A program made the translations under genes and the position numbers. A stretch of 64,000 nucleotides of DNA, taken from positions 35,347-99,346 of the forward strand of contig QXVZ01015760.1 in the NCBI GenBank assembly GCA_008931825.1. The letters are read 5' to 3'. Below the pieces are notes generated by a model. The model was given only the letters and a program-made list of their open reading frames with translations, made no database searches and was not told the origin of the DNA. Shown here piece after piece: positions 47,090-60,000 of the stretch. This DNA comes from Phallusia fumigata (lineage: Eukaryota > Chordata > Ascidiacea > Phlebobranchia > Ascidiidae). Each line of letters opens with the position of its first letter. Within the stretch, counting starts at the first letter, position 1.

Positions 47090-50000
47090 CTAATCCCAGG
47101 CTATCACGTCATCGTCCCATCCGTCTTGGTTCTGAAACAACAAAAAGAGGGTGATGCACTAAAAATCATAAGGTGAAAACGTTGCACAACCATAAATGAT
47201 ATGGCTGTGCTTGCGCTGCTCTTATTATCAAAAGCATTAGGCACTTGCAGATCTTATATTGAAAGCAAGTCGAAAAATGATTGACTTACATCGAAGGTAT
47301 TAAAAATATATTGCCTACGAAGGGACTGTACACGCTAAGCACCAAAATAATAGTTACTTACAACGACATCGTCCACAACGTTAAAGGCTGCACCGATGGT
47401 GCTTCCTTGTCCGCTATCCACAGATCTCTCATCCACCACGTCCAGCCCATGATCCAAACCGTTTTGGGCACATGACTCCGAAGCCACACTCACAGCGCTT
47501 GGTTTTATCGTCGGCGCCATATCAGCGAAAAAATCCGCCTCTTTATCGGCCACAACAGGCACAGATGGCGACTTTACAACTATTTCGAACTCTTGCCCGA
47601 GTGTCACGTGCTTTGGAGAGCTGCTGCTACTGGTTGAGACTGACTCACGTGATTTTGCCTTCGTGAGTTTTAATTTGCCTGGTTCTCGTTTACCTGGAGA
47701 TTTCGTCTTGCGTTTCACCGAGTCGACCTGCGATGGCGGGACCTCGGCTGCCGGCACAGCTTTGTGCGTCACCGGTTCGACGTCATCAAATGACGGCCAT
47801 GCCTCTTCATCATCAGAACTCGCCCAGGTTTCGACTTCTGCAGTAATCGGGACTTTTTTCTTTTTGGCGTAGGTGGGTTTACTGGGAGCAGTCGTTGATG
47901 GTGACTTGATCTTTTGCGAAGGCGCCAATTGACGAATACCGCCTGTAGATGGCGCTACGGTGCCATTCGAAAAAAGGTTGTGATTCTTTTCCTGGTATAA
48001 AACAAAATTTTGCTTAAAGGTTAAGTAGAAAATGTTTTAATACGAGCTCGAATTCCTTCTTGCATACCTTTTATCAACTGACTACCAAACTACAATTCAA
48101 AATGCAATGAAAAAGTCGCTATTATCAGCATTGCAAACCAAATAACTTACTTAAAATATCAAACATCGGTTAAATAACAAGTCACAAAACGTAACGTTAT
48201 ATCAGAAGTAAATTTGAAAACTTTACGTGCTCAGTTTATCTTACCGTTAAAGAGCTGGCAAATTGCTTTTGTTTTGCCATTGCCACTTCCTCCGAAATGA
48301 GCGACTTCTTCGGTTCCTTTCGTGGCCTTTGTAGTGCGAGTTCAAGCAAAGTGGCGGGTAGTGGTGGAGCGGTCTCTGCACTACTCTTCACTTTTGGCTT
48401 CGGCCTCTTTCGCTGGGAAAATTTGGCTTCGTAAGCCAAGGCTTGTTTTTCGTTTAACGCTCGACCGTCAAACTGGAAATACATATAACTTGTCATGCGG
48501 TGTGTCATTTGTTGAATATTTTTGACTGGGTACATTATTTTCGGGAGACGGGTTTACAAATTTTTGACGGTCATCATATTAAGGTGTTCGTCACGACTAC
48601 AACAGGTTTCATTTTAGGTTACAATTAATTTGAAAAACTTTACAAATACCTGCACAAATTCCGTTGCAAGCCCATTTCAAGTACGTGTAAATATTCTCTG
48701 TATTACGATGTTTTAGCATACATTTTAATACGTGTATAAACCGTCGTTTTGTAACGGTCTATTTTCACCTTTGGAATTCCGAGAGCAAACAACTTTTGCC
48801 TCCCTCCACCAACGATTAAATCTCCGCCAACAACTGCCACTGAATCAGCAAGCGCATGTAAACTTGCTTGCACAAGTTGATTGTTGGAATCGCCAAGGCC
48901 ATGTAGCAGCTGCAAAGCATAGCAGCAGCTAGTATAGTTAATATGTGTATTTGTTTGGTGGCAAACAGAGATTATGAAGAGGGGTGAACAATTTTTAGCG
49001 TAGCAAAAGTTTTAATTAGAAAACTGTTGAGAACTTACCTCTGGTAGAACAATGTCTGTTAAGACTGTTTTCTCAAACAGGTGAACATATTTTGAGAAGT
49101 GAGTGATGAGAGCAAGTCGAACATGGAGTATTTTCATCTTAAACAACTCCACTATTTTTGGAATTACGTAGGCAGCAAATACGGAGTCTGGAAGTATGCC
49201 TAAAACAGAATAATTTGAAACAGGCTTTTAACTAGAAGACAAAATAACAGCCTAAGAAAAATGTAAGGTATGTGGTCACAAGTATTTCATCACGGAATCA
49301 AACTGGAAGTTTTGCTTTTACCAAATTGCCAAAAAAGAGTGAAAACAATATGTGTCTGATAATAAAGAAGAATGATTACTAGTTGACCTAAACCTGAATT
49401 TTATATCAATGAAGAGATCACAAGAATCAAATGTAAAATAAGTCTTACAACAAGACTAACTTTTACCCAGGTATTAGTATTATACCTTCTGCCTTGCTTC
49501 TAGCAGCTGGGGTTAGAAGAGGTCCGACAACATGGGTCATTGCACTAGACTCGGCCAAGACAATTGGTGTCAAAATAAGGGGTGCCAAACGCCTTCCAAC
49601 CACTTCAGCAAATATGTTGTGCACATTCAAGTTGCCGATCAATGACCTTTGAATAAAAATTCCATAAATGTTTCAGAAGAATTGCTTTGTCTATGACAAG
49701 CACTCACTTGAAGAATTCCAGTTTTTCTGTTTTGCTTTTTAATGTAACAGATTGCAAGAAGTGAACAATGGAAATGTATGGGGATTTGAACAAATTCATT
49801 GCAATTAACTCCTGCACCGTTGGTCTGTTTTCATAATCTGGTCTTGTCATGTCATTTATAATCTCATCCAGTTTTTCCTAAAAAAATTTACATGGTAAAC
49901 TTCAAGTCTGTAAAAAGCATTAACCGAATCAGGGTGCTCTAAGGCAGTAGGTCATTAGATGAAAAAAATACAGCCTGTAATGGGATTTGAACTCAAACAA

Positions 50001-51574
50001 GATGGCCCAACCAGCATGGTTACATGTCTTTTGCAGGCTGGGTTTGCGGCAACATCAAATTGATTATGTTGAAACTATTTGTCAGCGTAACTACTTTAGG
50101 ATGGAGCCCAGAAACTTACACAAACATTGCATTCAAAGTTACATAACAAATGTAATTTTCAGTTGTTCCAAACTAGAATGCCTGTAGGTGTCATTTGTGT
50201 TTGCTGAAATATGCATAACGTAAATGAATAAAAGAGTAAAAAAATTTAGTAAAACTGCTATGGGCACACTGTTCCAATAGCAAGAATTAAACATTTACCT
50301 TTGACAGATGTGTTGAGAATCGTATTTGTTCAGAAAACCTCTCTATAAGCAATCCCAAGCAATAGACATCTCTACAATGGCCAAGCTCGGGTTTTTGGCT
50401 TAATTTTGTTGCGGACAAATTCTGTGATAACAAAAATATTACTACACCCAGTACAAATAGTTAAAATTTCGTGGCAGTACCTTTTCCTCTGGGGGAATAA
50501 TACCAGACACTTTGTGTATTAATTTTACGTTTTCTTTAGTTTGTTCCTTGAATGTGCAAGCATAGTCAAAGTCTCCCAGCTTCCATGTGCCACATTCCGT
50601 GACAAAAATGCTTTCCAAACAAATGTTATTGTGTGAGACTGATGCCTGAAATAAAACGTTGATAGGTCACTGATCAACTAAGCTACATACTGAGACAAAT
50701 GATAAAGCACACCGCAAAACAAAAAAACAGCCTGTTAAGAAACAAGCATCTAAGTGGTCTTTAAGGCGAAGATTCTTTATTTACTTGGACATTACTTTAC
50801 ACTTAAATTGCATAGAATGTAGAAAATATCAGAAGACAAGAAACAAAGATTATTAGATGTTTATTTTAGTACATACCAACTATCACTTACCTTTTCATGA
50901 ATAAACTGCAAAGCAAGTGCAATGTCGTGTAGTCCACTGCAAATTTCATGTGCATCAGTTTCTTTTAACACAGTGCTAAGTGGGTAGACACGCTCAGTAA
51001 CTAGATGTATCTCTGATTCAACGCTTGCACAGCCAATAAAGCGCAGAATATTGGGGTGTCTTAAAATCTTAAGATTCTGTAAAATTTAATAAAACGTTTT
51101 TCTAATTTCATTCAGATACAATGATGAGATAAACTGAGTTAGAAAAAGCAACATTCAGAACACATTTTTATAACTAGAACAGTATTTTCTTTATTCTGAA
51201 AAAGAAATGGCAACATGGGTGGATACTGGCAGCCTTTGGATTGAGCGCTTTCATAGCTTTATAATTTTAAAACATGCTCAAATTGCTGAGACTTTTCTAG
51301 AGTGGGCTTTGCACAACACTTAATCATTGTTTACAATTGATTCTTATACCTTTGCACACTGTTCCAATCCCACAGTTTGTTGCTCTTTCTTCATTCGACT
51401 TGTAGTGAAAATGTTTACTCTCATTCCATTCTCAAAGGAACCGGGTCTAATGACCCTTTTCCCAACTTCCGCATTTTTGCTGCTTTTTACATGAAATGGC
51501 TTCTCAAACTGGCAGTTGGCAAGCAGAAACTCTTCATTGGAGCCGTAATACCAATCCCACGCTGCACTCAGCAT
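47090..51574 (-). CDS. SCYL3: SCY1-like pseudokinase 3 (PACE-1), 743 aa
   Basis: Eleven exons (51574-51350, 51076-50891, 50645-50481, 50421-50299, 49877-49708, 49646-49486, 49199-49039, 48909-48769, 48472-48245, 47991-47362, 47131-47090) join in phase. Residues 1 to about 265 form the pseudokinase domain: NLKILRHPNILRFIGC, IHLVTERVYPL, then SHNNICLESIFV in the catalytic-loop position with no HRD and LGDFDYA in place of DFG. Residues about 270-445 match the HEAT-like part (FLQSVTLKSKTEKLEFFK, ALADSVAVVGGDLIVGGGR). The tail is Lys/Ser-rich and disordered, with the SCYL3-specific motif DFFADMAPTIKPS and a Trp/Asp-rich end (DGWDDDVIAWD). Human SCYL3 binds ezrin and acts at the Golgi and cell edge, and is predicted to lack kinase activity. 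The human N-terminal myristoylation glycine is not evident; the first ATG gives MLSAAWDWYYG. Confidence 0.93.
49930..50040 (-). repeat. tRNA-derived SINE fragment
   Basis: On the minus strand GAGTTCAAATCCCATTACAG is an excellent Pol III B box (GTTCAAATCC) in tRNA-like context. It is followed by an A/T-rich stretch (GTATTTTTTT). The A-box region is degenerate. It lies in an intron of SCYL3. Confidence 0.45.
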
Positions 51575-51589
51575 CCCCACTTACATTAA

Positions 51590-52375
51590 AAATACTCCTG
51601 TAAAACCAACAACAATAAGTATTTTTTTGCAATTGTCATGTGTGGACACACAAAGATACTTAAAAAAATTTGACACTAACCTGTCAACACTTTTTCTCAA
51701 CACTAAATTTAGAGTTGTGTCAGTCCATCTTGCAGCAATTTAGTAATTTTGCCTAAAGTACTCCTATACCAATTAAATATGGAATGATGATAAAGACGCA
51801 CGATCATAAAATAAGGTTTGAACACAAACTTGTAATAATGGGTAAATACAGGATGTGTAATCAAAATCAAACCGAACATTAATTTTTAGGCAAAATATCA
51901 AACTTGTTTCATCAGCTTTAGTAATTAAACAGAAGGGTAAAAGACCAGGTAAAAGTAAAATTAGAAGGGGAGGCAAAAATCAATTAATACAAATAAACAT
52001 TGCACTAATGAAAACAACAGAACATTAGATCAAGCCATTTTTCAAGTGGGGGGTCCTGACCTACAATTACGACAAAAGTTTTCATCTTTAAAAAATTAAA
52101 CTTTTATATCCATTAACAAATATGGTGACAAAATGTGTTCTATATTTGTTGATGCAAGTTTTGGTGAATGATTTAAAGGGGACTGCTTTCAAACGAGTAG
52201 ATATAGTACATAAATTGAAAACGTTTCACAATGATTTGCTTATAAAGCGAGACACTACCTCAATGAAAACTAAAAAAATACAGCAATGAATTAGCTACTA
52301 ATGCATAGAGGTACACAAGGGTGTGAGCATAATTTACATTCAACCACAATGCTGTCAAAATAGGTAACAATAGAT
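51590..52375. other. Intergenic region between SCYL3 and the SLC6 gene
   Basis: CpG-poor and AT-rich, with no supported exon. It should contain the SCYL3 promoter and 5' UTR on the minus strand and, further right, the SLC6 3' UTR. Confidence 0.45.
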
Positions 52376-52686
52376 CAGGGGTCAGCAACCCCCGGCGGAT
52401 GTGCTATGTTGGCACGGGAGATGTTTATTCATGGCACACCAAATGAGTTACGAGTTCATATTCTAATACATTCTGTTAGTCAAGTTGAGTGACTACTTTG
52501 TTTTTATCTTTAGGTGCAGTGTATCTGCATTAACAAGCTACAGAGTGGTCATGTAAACCAGTCTTTTGTAAATTGTATTGTTTTTGCCACTAAACACAGT
52601 AACATTGATGTCATCAACATTGCGTGCAAAGGTATCAACATTTTAGCATAAATTGTAAACTGTGTTGAAAAGGTTGCCAACCCCTG
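52376..52686. mobile_element. Non-autonomous hAT-like MITE
   Basis: The left end CAGGGGTCAGCAACCCCC and the right end (opposite strand) CAGGGGTTGGCAACCTTTTC are inverted repeats. The element is 311 bp. It is flanked by caatagat and gaatagac, a 6/8 match and so an eroded 8-bp duplication. It lies about 230 bp downstream of the SLC6 stop codon. There is no transposase frame. Confidence 0.75.
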
Positions 52687-52919
52687 GAATAGACAAACAA
52701 AACTAATATTACATTCAATGTCGTGCAACAAAAAAGAACTGTGTATAAGGTATATATATAAATCACACCCATAATAAATGTATTCATATGAATCTTTAAG
52801 AAACAAAATTGTAAAACTTGAATGGATTCTGTGACGATATTCATCTGTTTGGATGCAAATAAAACTGCCTGTGCTAAGTGCATCAAAAAAGTTACTATAT
52901 ACATCATGTCGCCTTTTGC

Positions 52920-54599
52920 TTATGTATTGCCTGGTAAAGCAGCATCTTGTGCCACTGGATTGTCAAAATGATCCAATTCCAAATCAACAGCAGCAGTGAG
53001 TTCACTCTGGGTCATTGTAGACACAGCAGGCAGTGCAAGTCCCAGTCCAGGTAAGACATATAAACTGGGTAGTATCTTTTCTGCATATCGAATATACAAG
53101 AAACAGAAGATAACAAGAATTAGTATAACTACAGCCCATTGCACAAGAGCCGAGAGTAAACTTTCTTCCCCAATTTCGTACCACAGATGATCTTTGTCCA
53201 TTACATTGCTTATTACCCACCAAATAAAGATGGCAATTATTTGAATCGGAATAAGAATCCAGATAATCCATTCCCACAGCCGAGGCAGTGTCCAATCACT
53301 GCCATCTCCATAATCATTTATCACTTCACGCCTAAACTTGGACACACCAAATGAGTGAACAAGAAACAAAAGCAATGATCCACTGACAACAATGGCCGAA
53401 CCCCAAACAAAATCCTGATTGACAAGAAAATGCAAATTCAAAGTACTCCCAAGGCCAAACAGAAACATCAACACACAAATGGTAGGCACAGCTATTTTCC
53501 TTGGTACCTTCAAGTCGACAAGTTGGTGACAAGAAGCTTCAATTAAACTGATTTGAGAGGAAAAGCCTGCAAGAAACAGACATAAAAAGAAAAGTACAGT
53601 AACAGCTCGACCTACAGATAAGGTGGAGTACAGAAGGGGAATCCAAATGAATGTAAGTCCTGTGTTTCCAGGGGCATTGTATGCAAATGAATCCAAGATT
53701 TGATTGACAGTGATGCTTGGATCCATCGAGATTTGTACCGAGAAAATTGTGGAAAACATTGTGATGGCCATTAAAAAACTGAGAAAGTTGTTGATAGTTG
53801 GAATGACTGTACCGTATCTAACCACGCCATGTTCTTTTCCAAGGTAGGTGGCATAAACCAACAAGACACCTTGTGCTGCTCCAGTGTCCCATGCATTTTG
53901 TGTCAATGCCTCAATCCAGGTTTTCGGGCTTTTGAACACTTCCCAGTCCATGTTAAATAGGTGCTTGATACCAATCGAGGAATACTCCAAAGTGAGGGAA
54001 TATACAAATGAAGCAAACATAAGGCACAAAAGTGCTGGTACCATTACCATCATGATAGGCTCTATAGATCTAACTCCAGCAAACACACATATGCTGCCAA
54101 AGACAATTACAATAGCTTGAAAAAGTACAGGCCAGGCAGATCCCTCTGCAAAGTTCATGAAAATTAAAGTGCTTTCATCTAACCTTGTAGGTAGTTCATT
54201 TGCAATGAAGTAGACAAAGTAGTATGCACACCATCCACATATAACGGCATAGTAACTTGCAATTGCAAAGTTAACAAAACCAATAAATGCCCCACACCAC
54301 ATTGCCTTGGGCCCAACCATTTTTTTAAAAGTTAAAATTGTGGCACATTTCGTATACCGGCCTGCGCCATACTCAACAAGAAGTAAAGGTATTGACCAGG
54401 TAAAGAGAAAAAGAAACCAAATCAGTAAAAATGCTAGGGCTCCATTTTCTCCAGTATTATTTGCAACAATCCGGGGATACCTCCAGATGTTCCCAGTGCC
54501 AACCGCAGCCCCAAGACAAGAAAGTGCAACTCCAAGGGATGTTTTAAATGTTTTGGGAGGCTTTCCATTGGGTAGGATTGAAGCAACTTCACTTGACAT
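52920..54599 (-). CDS. Intronless SLC6/NSS-family Na+-coupled transporter, 559 aa
   Basis: One uninterrupted frame. Segment 1 has the family signature GTGNIWRYPRIVANN (about residues 34-48), the unwound helix that binds Na+ and substrate. Segment 6 reads NAWDTGAAQGVLLVYATYLG. Segment 8 contains LAGFSSQIS, the usual Na2-site region. About twelve hydrophobic segments can be counted, with short termini. The family couples Na+ influx to uptake of amino acids, amines or osmolytes at the plasma membrane; the substrate cannot be read here. The loop between segments 3 and 4 is short and lacks the disulfide-bearing glycosylated loop of typical animal SLC6 carriers, and WRYPRIVANN is more like prokaryotic NSS proteins than animal WRFPYLCYKNGGG. 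With the lack of introns, this suggests an ancient bacterial-type lineage, lateral transfer or a retrocopy. The start is the first Met. Confidence 0.88.
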   Translation of the reverse strand: MSSEVASILPNGKPPKTFKTSLGVALSCLGAAVGTGNIWRYPRIVANNTGENGALAFLLIWFLFLFTWSIPLLLVEYGAGRYTKCATILTFKKMVGPKAMWCGAFIGFVNFAIASYYAVICGWCAYYFVYFIANELPTRLDESTLIFMNFAEGSAWPVLFQAIVIVFGSICVFAGVRSIEPIMMVMVPALLCLMFASFVYSLTLEYSSIGIKHLFNMDWEVFKSPKTWIEALTQNAWDTGAAQGVLLVYATYLGKEHGVVRYGTVIPTINNFLSFLMAITMFSTIFSVQISMDPSITVNQILDSFAYNAPGNTGLTFIWIPLLYSTLSVGRAVTVLFFLCLFLAGFSSQISLIEASCHQLVDLKVPRKIAVPTICVLMFLFGLGSTLNLHFLVNQDFVWGSAIVVSGSLLLFLVHSFGVSKFRREVINDYGDGSDWTLPRLWEWIIWILIPIQIIAIFIWWVISNVMDKDHLWYEIGEESLLSALVQWAVVILILVIFCFLYIRYAEKILPSLYVLPGLGLALPAVSTMTQSELTAAVDLELDHFDNPVAQDAALPGNT

Positions 54600-57007
54600 A
54601 TTTGATCATTGAACAGGTAAAACAGTGATTAAACAGTGTGATTCAAATTAAATTTTATATGACATAATTAATGACAAAAAATTAAACAAATGCTGTGCAA
54701 AACAAAAGTCTTAATTATGCAAACCTACACAAACTCTGTATATTTTTGATTTTAATTTTTAACAACTCTTGCAGACAAACTTCACAATAAACCACCAATG
54801 GCATTGTTAGTTCTTTACTAATCACTTCAACACACAAACCAGGCAGTCTGCACTAATCACTTAAGTCAGGAAAGTGCCAACTGTGCAATCACCAACACAG
54901 GCAATGCCTTTTATAAGGCATTCCACATACATTACTCTTTGTACAATAATGTGCAACTTAATCTGATCACATGGTAAGAATAATAGGATTTGTAATTAAC
55001 TATGACAAAATGGTTTATGCAGTGAACACTAAATGGGGTCACACATACAGATTTTTAACACAGTCAATGAAAAGAAACTTTCCACATTTCCCACATGCAA
55101 CACAACATTATTCAAGCACAGGCATAAAGTTAGATATAGCTCCTACAATAGGTTACCAAATTATTTTGAAACATAAATAGTATCAATACCTTAATTTGTT
55201 TCAACACACATGCAAATTAATGTTAGCAAGCTGCCATTCATAGCATTTCATACTGAAAATGTCTAACATTAACATGTGAGAAAAAAATCTGTATGCAGGA
55301 AGTCCAATGTGGCTTAACACATAAAAATCATACCATACTTGCAGGTGCCATGCTCTGGAGACTGACCCAACACAACCACAGATGTAAATAAGTTGCATGA
55401 TCAAAGACACATTCCAACCACTGTGATACTCTGACACTTGTTGCATTATAGTATTTTTGTCAATAATCAAGTGCGGCTGCATGCTTACTATCTAAAATGC
55501 CTGACAATCCTATGCAAAGTGTGCAAGTAAATAGTAATAATAATCCATACTTTTTTTACCAGTTTCCACCCAAAAGATGGTATTTATGAAAAATGTCAAA
55601 TCATGTTTAATTGCAGTTGCAAGGGTACATTACAGCTGATGATAGACAGGAGGAGACTGGAGAGCGGCAAAAATATTAATAAGAAAAGGATGGCATAATC
55701 TGTTTACAAATTTGAGGTTCCAATGTATCACTGCAATACTATCAAAGAGTGAAAAATGGCTGGTTAAAAACATGCATAAAGGGCAAGTTTTAAAAATACA
55801 TCGCAATACAGCTAAAGTACCTTGACAGGTCCCACTCCAACAGCCAGACATGTTGTCATCCCATTATTCACATCTAACACTTTATTATTTATAAGTTTGC
55901 TCCGCAACGATACAACTGTTTGGACTGCACTGTAAAATTTGGTTTTGTCCTGCAGAAATTGTCAAACTATCAATAGAAAAACCAATTGTTTCTAAATTTA
56001 TCTGAGCGACCAAATGTTAAAAAAACGTTACATAAACGGTACCTTTGTATGAATTCTCAGTGCTGCGAAAATTTTCGCCTAAGTATGAACAACGTGACCG
56101 ACATTTCTGTTTAAAACGGAAGGCTGAGAATTGGAACCAAAAATTCAACGAAGCACCAAAATCCCCTCGGTCCCGCTGTGGCCTACGTAAAATTATTTTC
56201 TGTTCACGTGATTTAATATTTTTGTTGATTTTTTACGTCACTAAAAATTCATCGTGGTTACGGTAGGTGACTTTTTAAAACAAAACAAACCCCCTTAACA
56301 TTTTTCACAGACTTACTCACTAACAAAAAAACTTAATGCATGTTAGCTTTACTTTTTAATCTAAGATTCCGACAATTTATTTTGCTCAAAGTCTCTTTTC
56401 AAGTCCAAATAAGTACCCAAACCACCCAAATTACGATGGTTTTTGAGCATTGCGCTTTACTGAAGTTTGAAGTTTTCTATAGCAATTTGCATTTTGTCCG
56501 TGTTACGTAAGTTGGATAACGGATGAAATATGCCGGCCACAGTCCTTCCCTCTGATTTCAACTCCTGGTTGAATCACAAGGTTTTATATTCTGACTTGAT
56601 TTTATACAAGGTTTGTGAGATTGTCAAAAAGGCATAGTGAAATGATATAGGCTTTATTACTAATACAATGTAAACGCAACAGTTGGCAAAGATGTGCAGG
56701 TCCAAACTACAACATTCGATCGAAAAAAAAATTGTAGCTACCATTTATTAAAACAGTGTTCACAAGAATAAAGAGAGGTAAAAAAAGAAACACCACAAGA
56801 GCAGTTCACAAAGGTCAAACAAAAAAAGACTTGTCAAAAGGCATTTTTAGTCAACTACAGTTTGGCTACAGCAAAATACAAAAGAGCACCAAGGCAAAGT
56901 TCCGTAGATACAGATAAAAAAAATCATACCAATCTTAATCAGCTAGTACAGAATTGCTACAAGTTTCACAGAGCTCAAAATACAGAAGGCATTTGCAGTA
57001 GACCACT
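54600..57007. other. Intergenic region upstream of the SLC6 gene
   Basis: CpG-poor to about 56 kb. A minus-strand ATG at about 55,851 (MSGCWSGTCQ then a GTACTT donor) could begin a first or untranslated exon, but no phase-matched partner exon was found. Otherwise no coding signal was seen. Confidence 0.35.
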
Positions 57008-60000
57008 TTACTTGGATGGGCTTGTTTCCTCATCAGAGACAGACAACAGACTTTCAGTGCTTGGGCTGGTAGGTGCGGGAGCACTTCCCATCAAGTAAAT
57101 TATATCAAGTCCCCCCGGGTCTGTATGACCTTTACAAGTTAAAAGTGTAGGGTTAAGATAAAATACAAACTCACTGCAGTTAACAGGGTTTAACAGTTGT
57201 TAGGGTCTAGGGTCCTGACACATACATCTGATCGTCTGAAGCAAAAAATGTTTTGTAACGTCCTATAGCTGTAAATGTAGTGTGACCTTACGGTAAGGTC
57301 CCAGACTTAATCACGATATTTGTACAAAACCTTCCCAAACTAGTTGAAGGGCTACTCGACAAACAGTTTCGGTTTTAGCACTTTACGAGATTGTACGATT
57401 ACGATCGTACAAGTTTAACCCTCAGACGCACAGTCGAATTGCAAATATTTAAAAGCGAAACAATAGTGCTTTTGCTATGTTGGTTAATCAAATTTGGAAT
57501 TGTTATTTGGCATCAACATAAACTGGATGTTAAGTTTCTTAAGGACCCTTGTTTACCACAAAATTAAAAATATATCTTGATTTGTGGCAAATCTCATGGG
57601 CTGTTGTGCCAAATGCATTTTGCTTACCGTTGGAAGTACTGGCAATGCTCTCTGACAATTCAGCAGCCGGTCTACAAAATTTAAAAACAATGTTAGTTTG
57701 TAAAAGTATCTCACATATCAATGTCGATAACCATGTTTGGATCAGCAGATACGCCACAAAAGTCGTTGTAAACGTATAAACTTTTCCAAGCTCAACAGCT
57801 TTATCGCACACAATTCTAAACTCAGGTACACAATTCAGTTTTAAACAGTCTCAATAGAAAGATACACGTCAATATTTTACACACAACCACTGGGTTCTAT
57901 CTTCTTATTATCACTAAAGGTTGTTGCCAACCTCACAAAGAAACAACAGAGGTGCTTTTACCCCACCTAGCGCCTTGCATGAACGCAGTTAAAGTGTTGC
58001 TAGATGTCGCTGCTTGTTCCTGTCCCTTGCCGTTCGAACCCCTGCCTTCGAGTATAGAAATCACGCTAGCATGTGCATAACTGTCGGAATGTCGCTTCTC
58101 CGGGCTTCCAGGTTTAGATCTACGACCTTGAGCGAGATGAACAAGGCTGTTTGAACTCGACGCGTCACCGCCCTCTTTTGGGTGTTTCAAAGCACGGCGA
58201 TCTGAAGGTATAAAGTTGAAACGGTATGGGGGTGATACAAATGATAATAAGAAGTAAAGGTACCACCGGGCCGGTGCAGTGTACGAGTACACAGTACTAA
58301 GTATCGACGTATACGAATCTCGGTGCTCGACCGAGAGAATTGAAAGTGATGCTATTATGGGTTCTGACCTTTCCGAAAGGTCAAATTTTACGTTTGTTCA
58401 TGTTTGACGATATAAGGGCCCGTTTATTGCCAAAAATGCTCGGTGCTAGGCTAAACAAAACACTAGCAGTTTTGAAACATACCCAGTGACGCGGTCTTAT
58501 AGGCCAAGCACGGCTTCGGGGGAACCTCTGGCTTTGTCTTGATCTTACTTCTGCAGATTCGGATTTAAAGCTCAATAAAACTTATCTGGTTCTAATTTTA
58601 GAAAACCACAAGCAAAAATTTATCTCTTGAAATGAATCTTTTAGGTGCAACAAATTTGTAGTTTTATTAATAAACGATACTTAACGGTTAAATCTGTCAC
58701 ACACTAAAAACAGAACCTTACCCGGCTGTTGAAAGTGTGGTAAGAGCAGCAGTCAATTGATCCATGGTGATTCCGTTCGATGTAGTCGGGGACATCTGTC
58801 AATAAAATATATAATTTTGCAAAATCGTATGTTAAACAAACAAGGAAAATTGTGTGAACAACAACACTTTTACCTTGTTACCGGAAAACATAGGAGGGAC
58901 ATTCAGAATACTCGAAATATCTGCAATNTGTGTTGCTGTATGCTTAGTAGAAAATTTGGAATAGACCGAAAATCAACTTGTAAACATTATTGGCCCATTT
59001 AAAAGCATTCAGAGAACTTGTATGCAAGGAATATACTGTAATGTAGACGTTTTAATAATCGCTGTAGGCAGCATTAGCGAATTGAGCTCAAACCCAGATA
59101 AGTCATATTTATGACGCGCAAAAGTCATCAAGCTTTGTTTCATAGGAATTTTACAATGTGCGAACTTATCCCTACAAACGTCAAATGCTGGTCACTGGTC
59201 ATAATACGGCGACTAATCTATTGACACGTCATACAGCTGTAACGCCACAAACCAAGCATCGAGAAACAAAAGGAAGTCGCTCGGTGTAAAACGGAACAGA
59301 GCACTTGTACTTTATACCAGCCCAAACATTTTAAACTTTGAACGTAGCAAAGATAAAGCCCTAACCCACCTGACGAATCTCCGTTTCCATAGTTACGGGC
59401 GTCAAAGGCGCCGCTCAACGAACGTCTGACGTGCTCAGGCGATTTCGGCAAAACGTTGGAATTTAGTTTTCTTGTCGGCGAAGACAAAGGACTGTACGCG
59501 GTCGATTCTAAAGAAACATGGAAAATTTGTTACTTTGGCATGTAGTTACTGATAAGTACAGACTCGGGCATACCTGTCCATTTTAACTCGCCGGTCTGTT
59601 TTGATGAGGAAGCTGCCTCGGTTACTTGACGGTTGGGTGAAATGCGAGAAGTCGGCGAAGTCTGCGTGAAAATATGAAACAGTTTATTGGGACTTTTTCG
59701 AAGGCATTTACACCCAGTTTCCCAATCCGCATTTAGGTAATTTTTTCGGTACAAATCAAAACACGCCAAAGTTGGTTGCATATTTTTTTTCTGTAAGCAT
59801 AAAAACCAACCGCGAATGGCAAATTTCTAACGTGTTGCTTCAATTATCCGTTATTGCACGCGCGACACACAAGAATAAAAGTGCAAAAAATTGTAAAAAT
59901 ACACACTCACACTACATATTGTACCTAAAGACAAATTTAAAGTGCAAAAACGATAATACACACATTCTAAGTATTGTACCTAGGGCGTTATGCAGCAAAA

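Noticed and set aside
55201-55482. 93-codon minus-strand frame upstream of the SLC6 gene
   Set aside because: Tyr/Cys/Ile-rich and CpG-poor. A CATGCAG acceptor and GTATGG donor could be drawn, but phases did not connect to any other exon.
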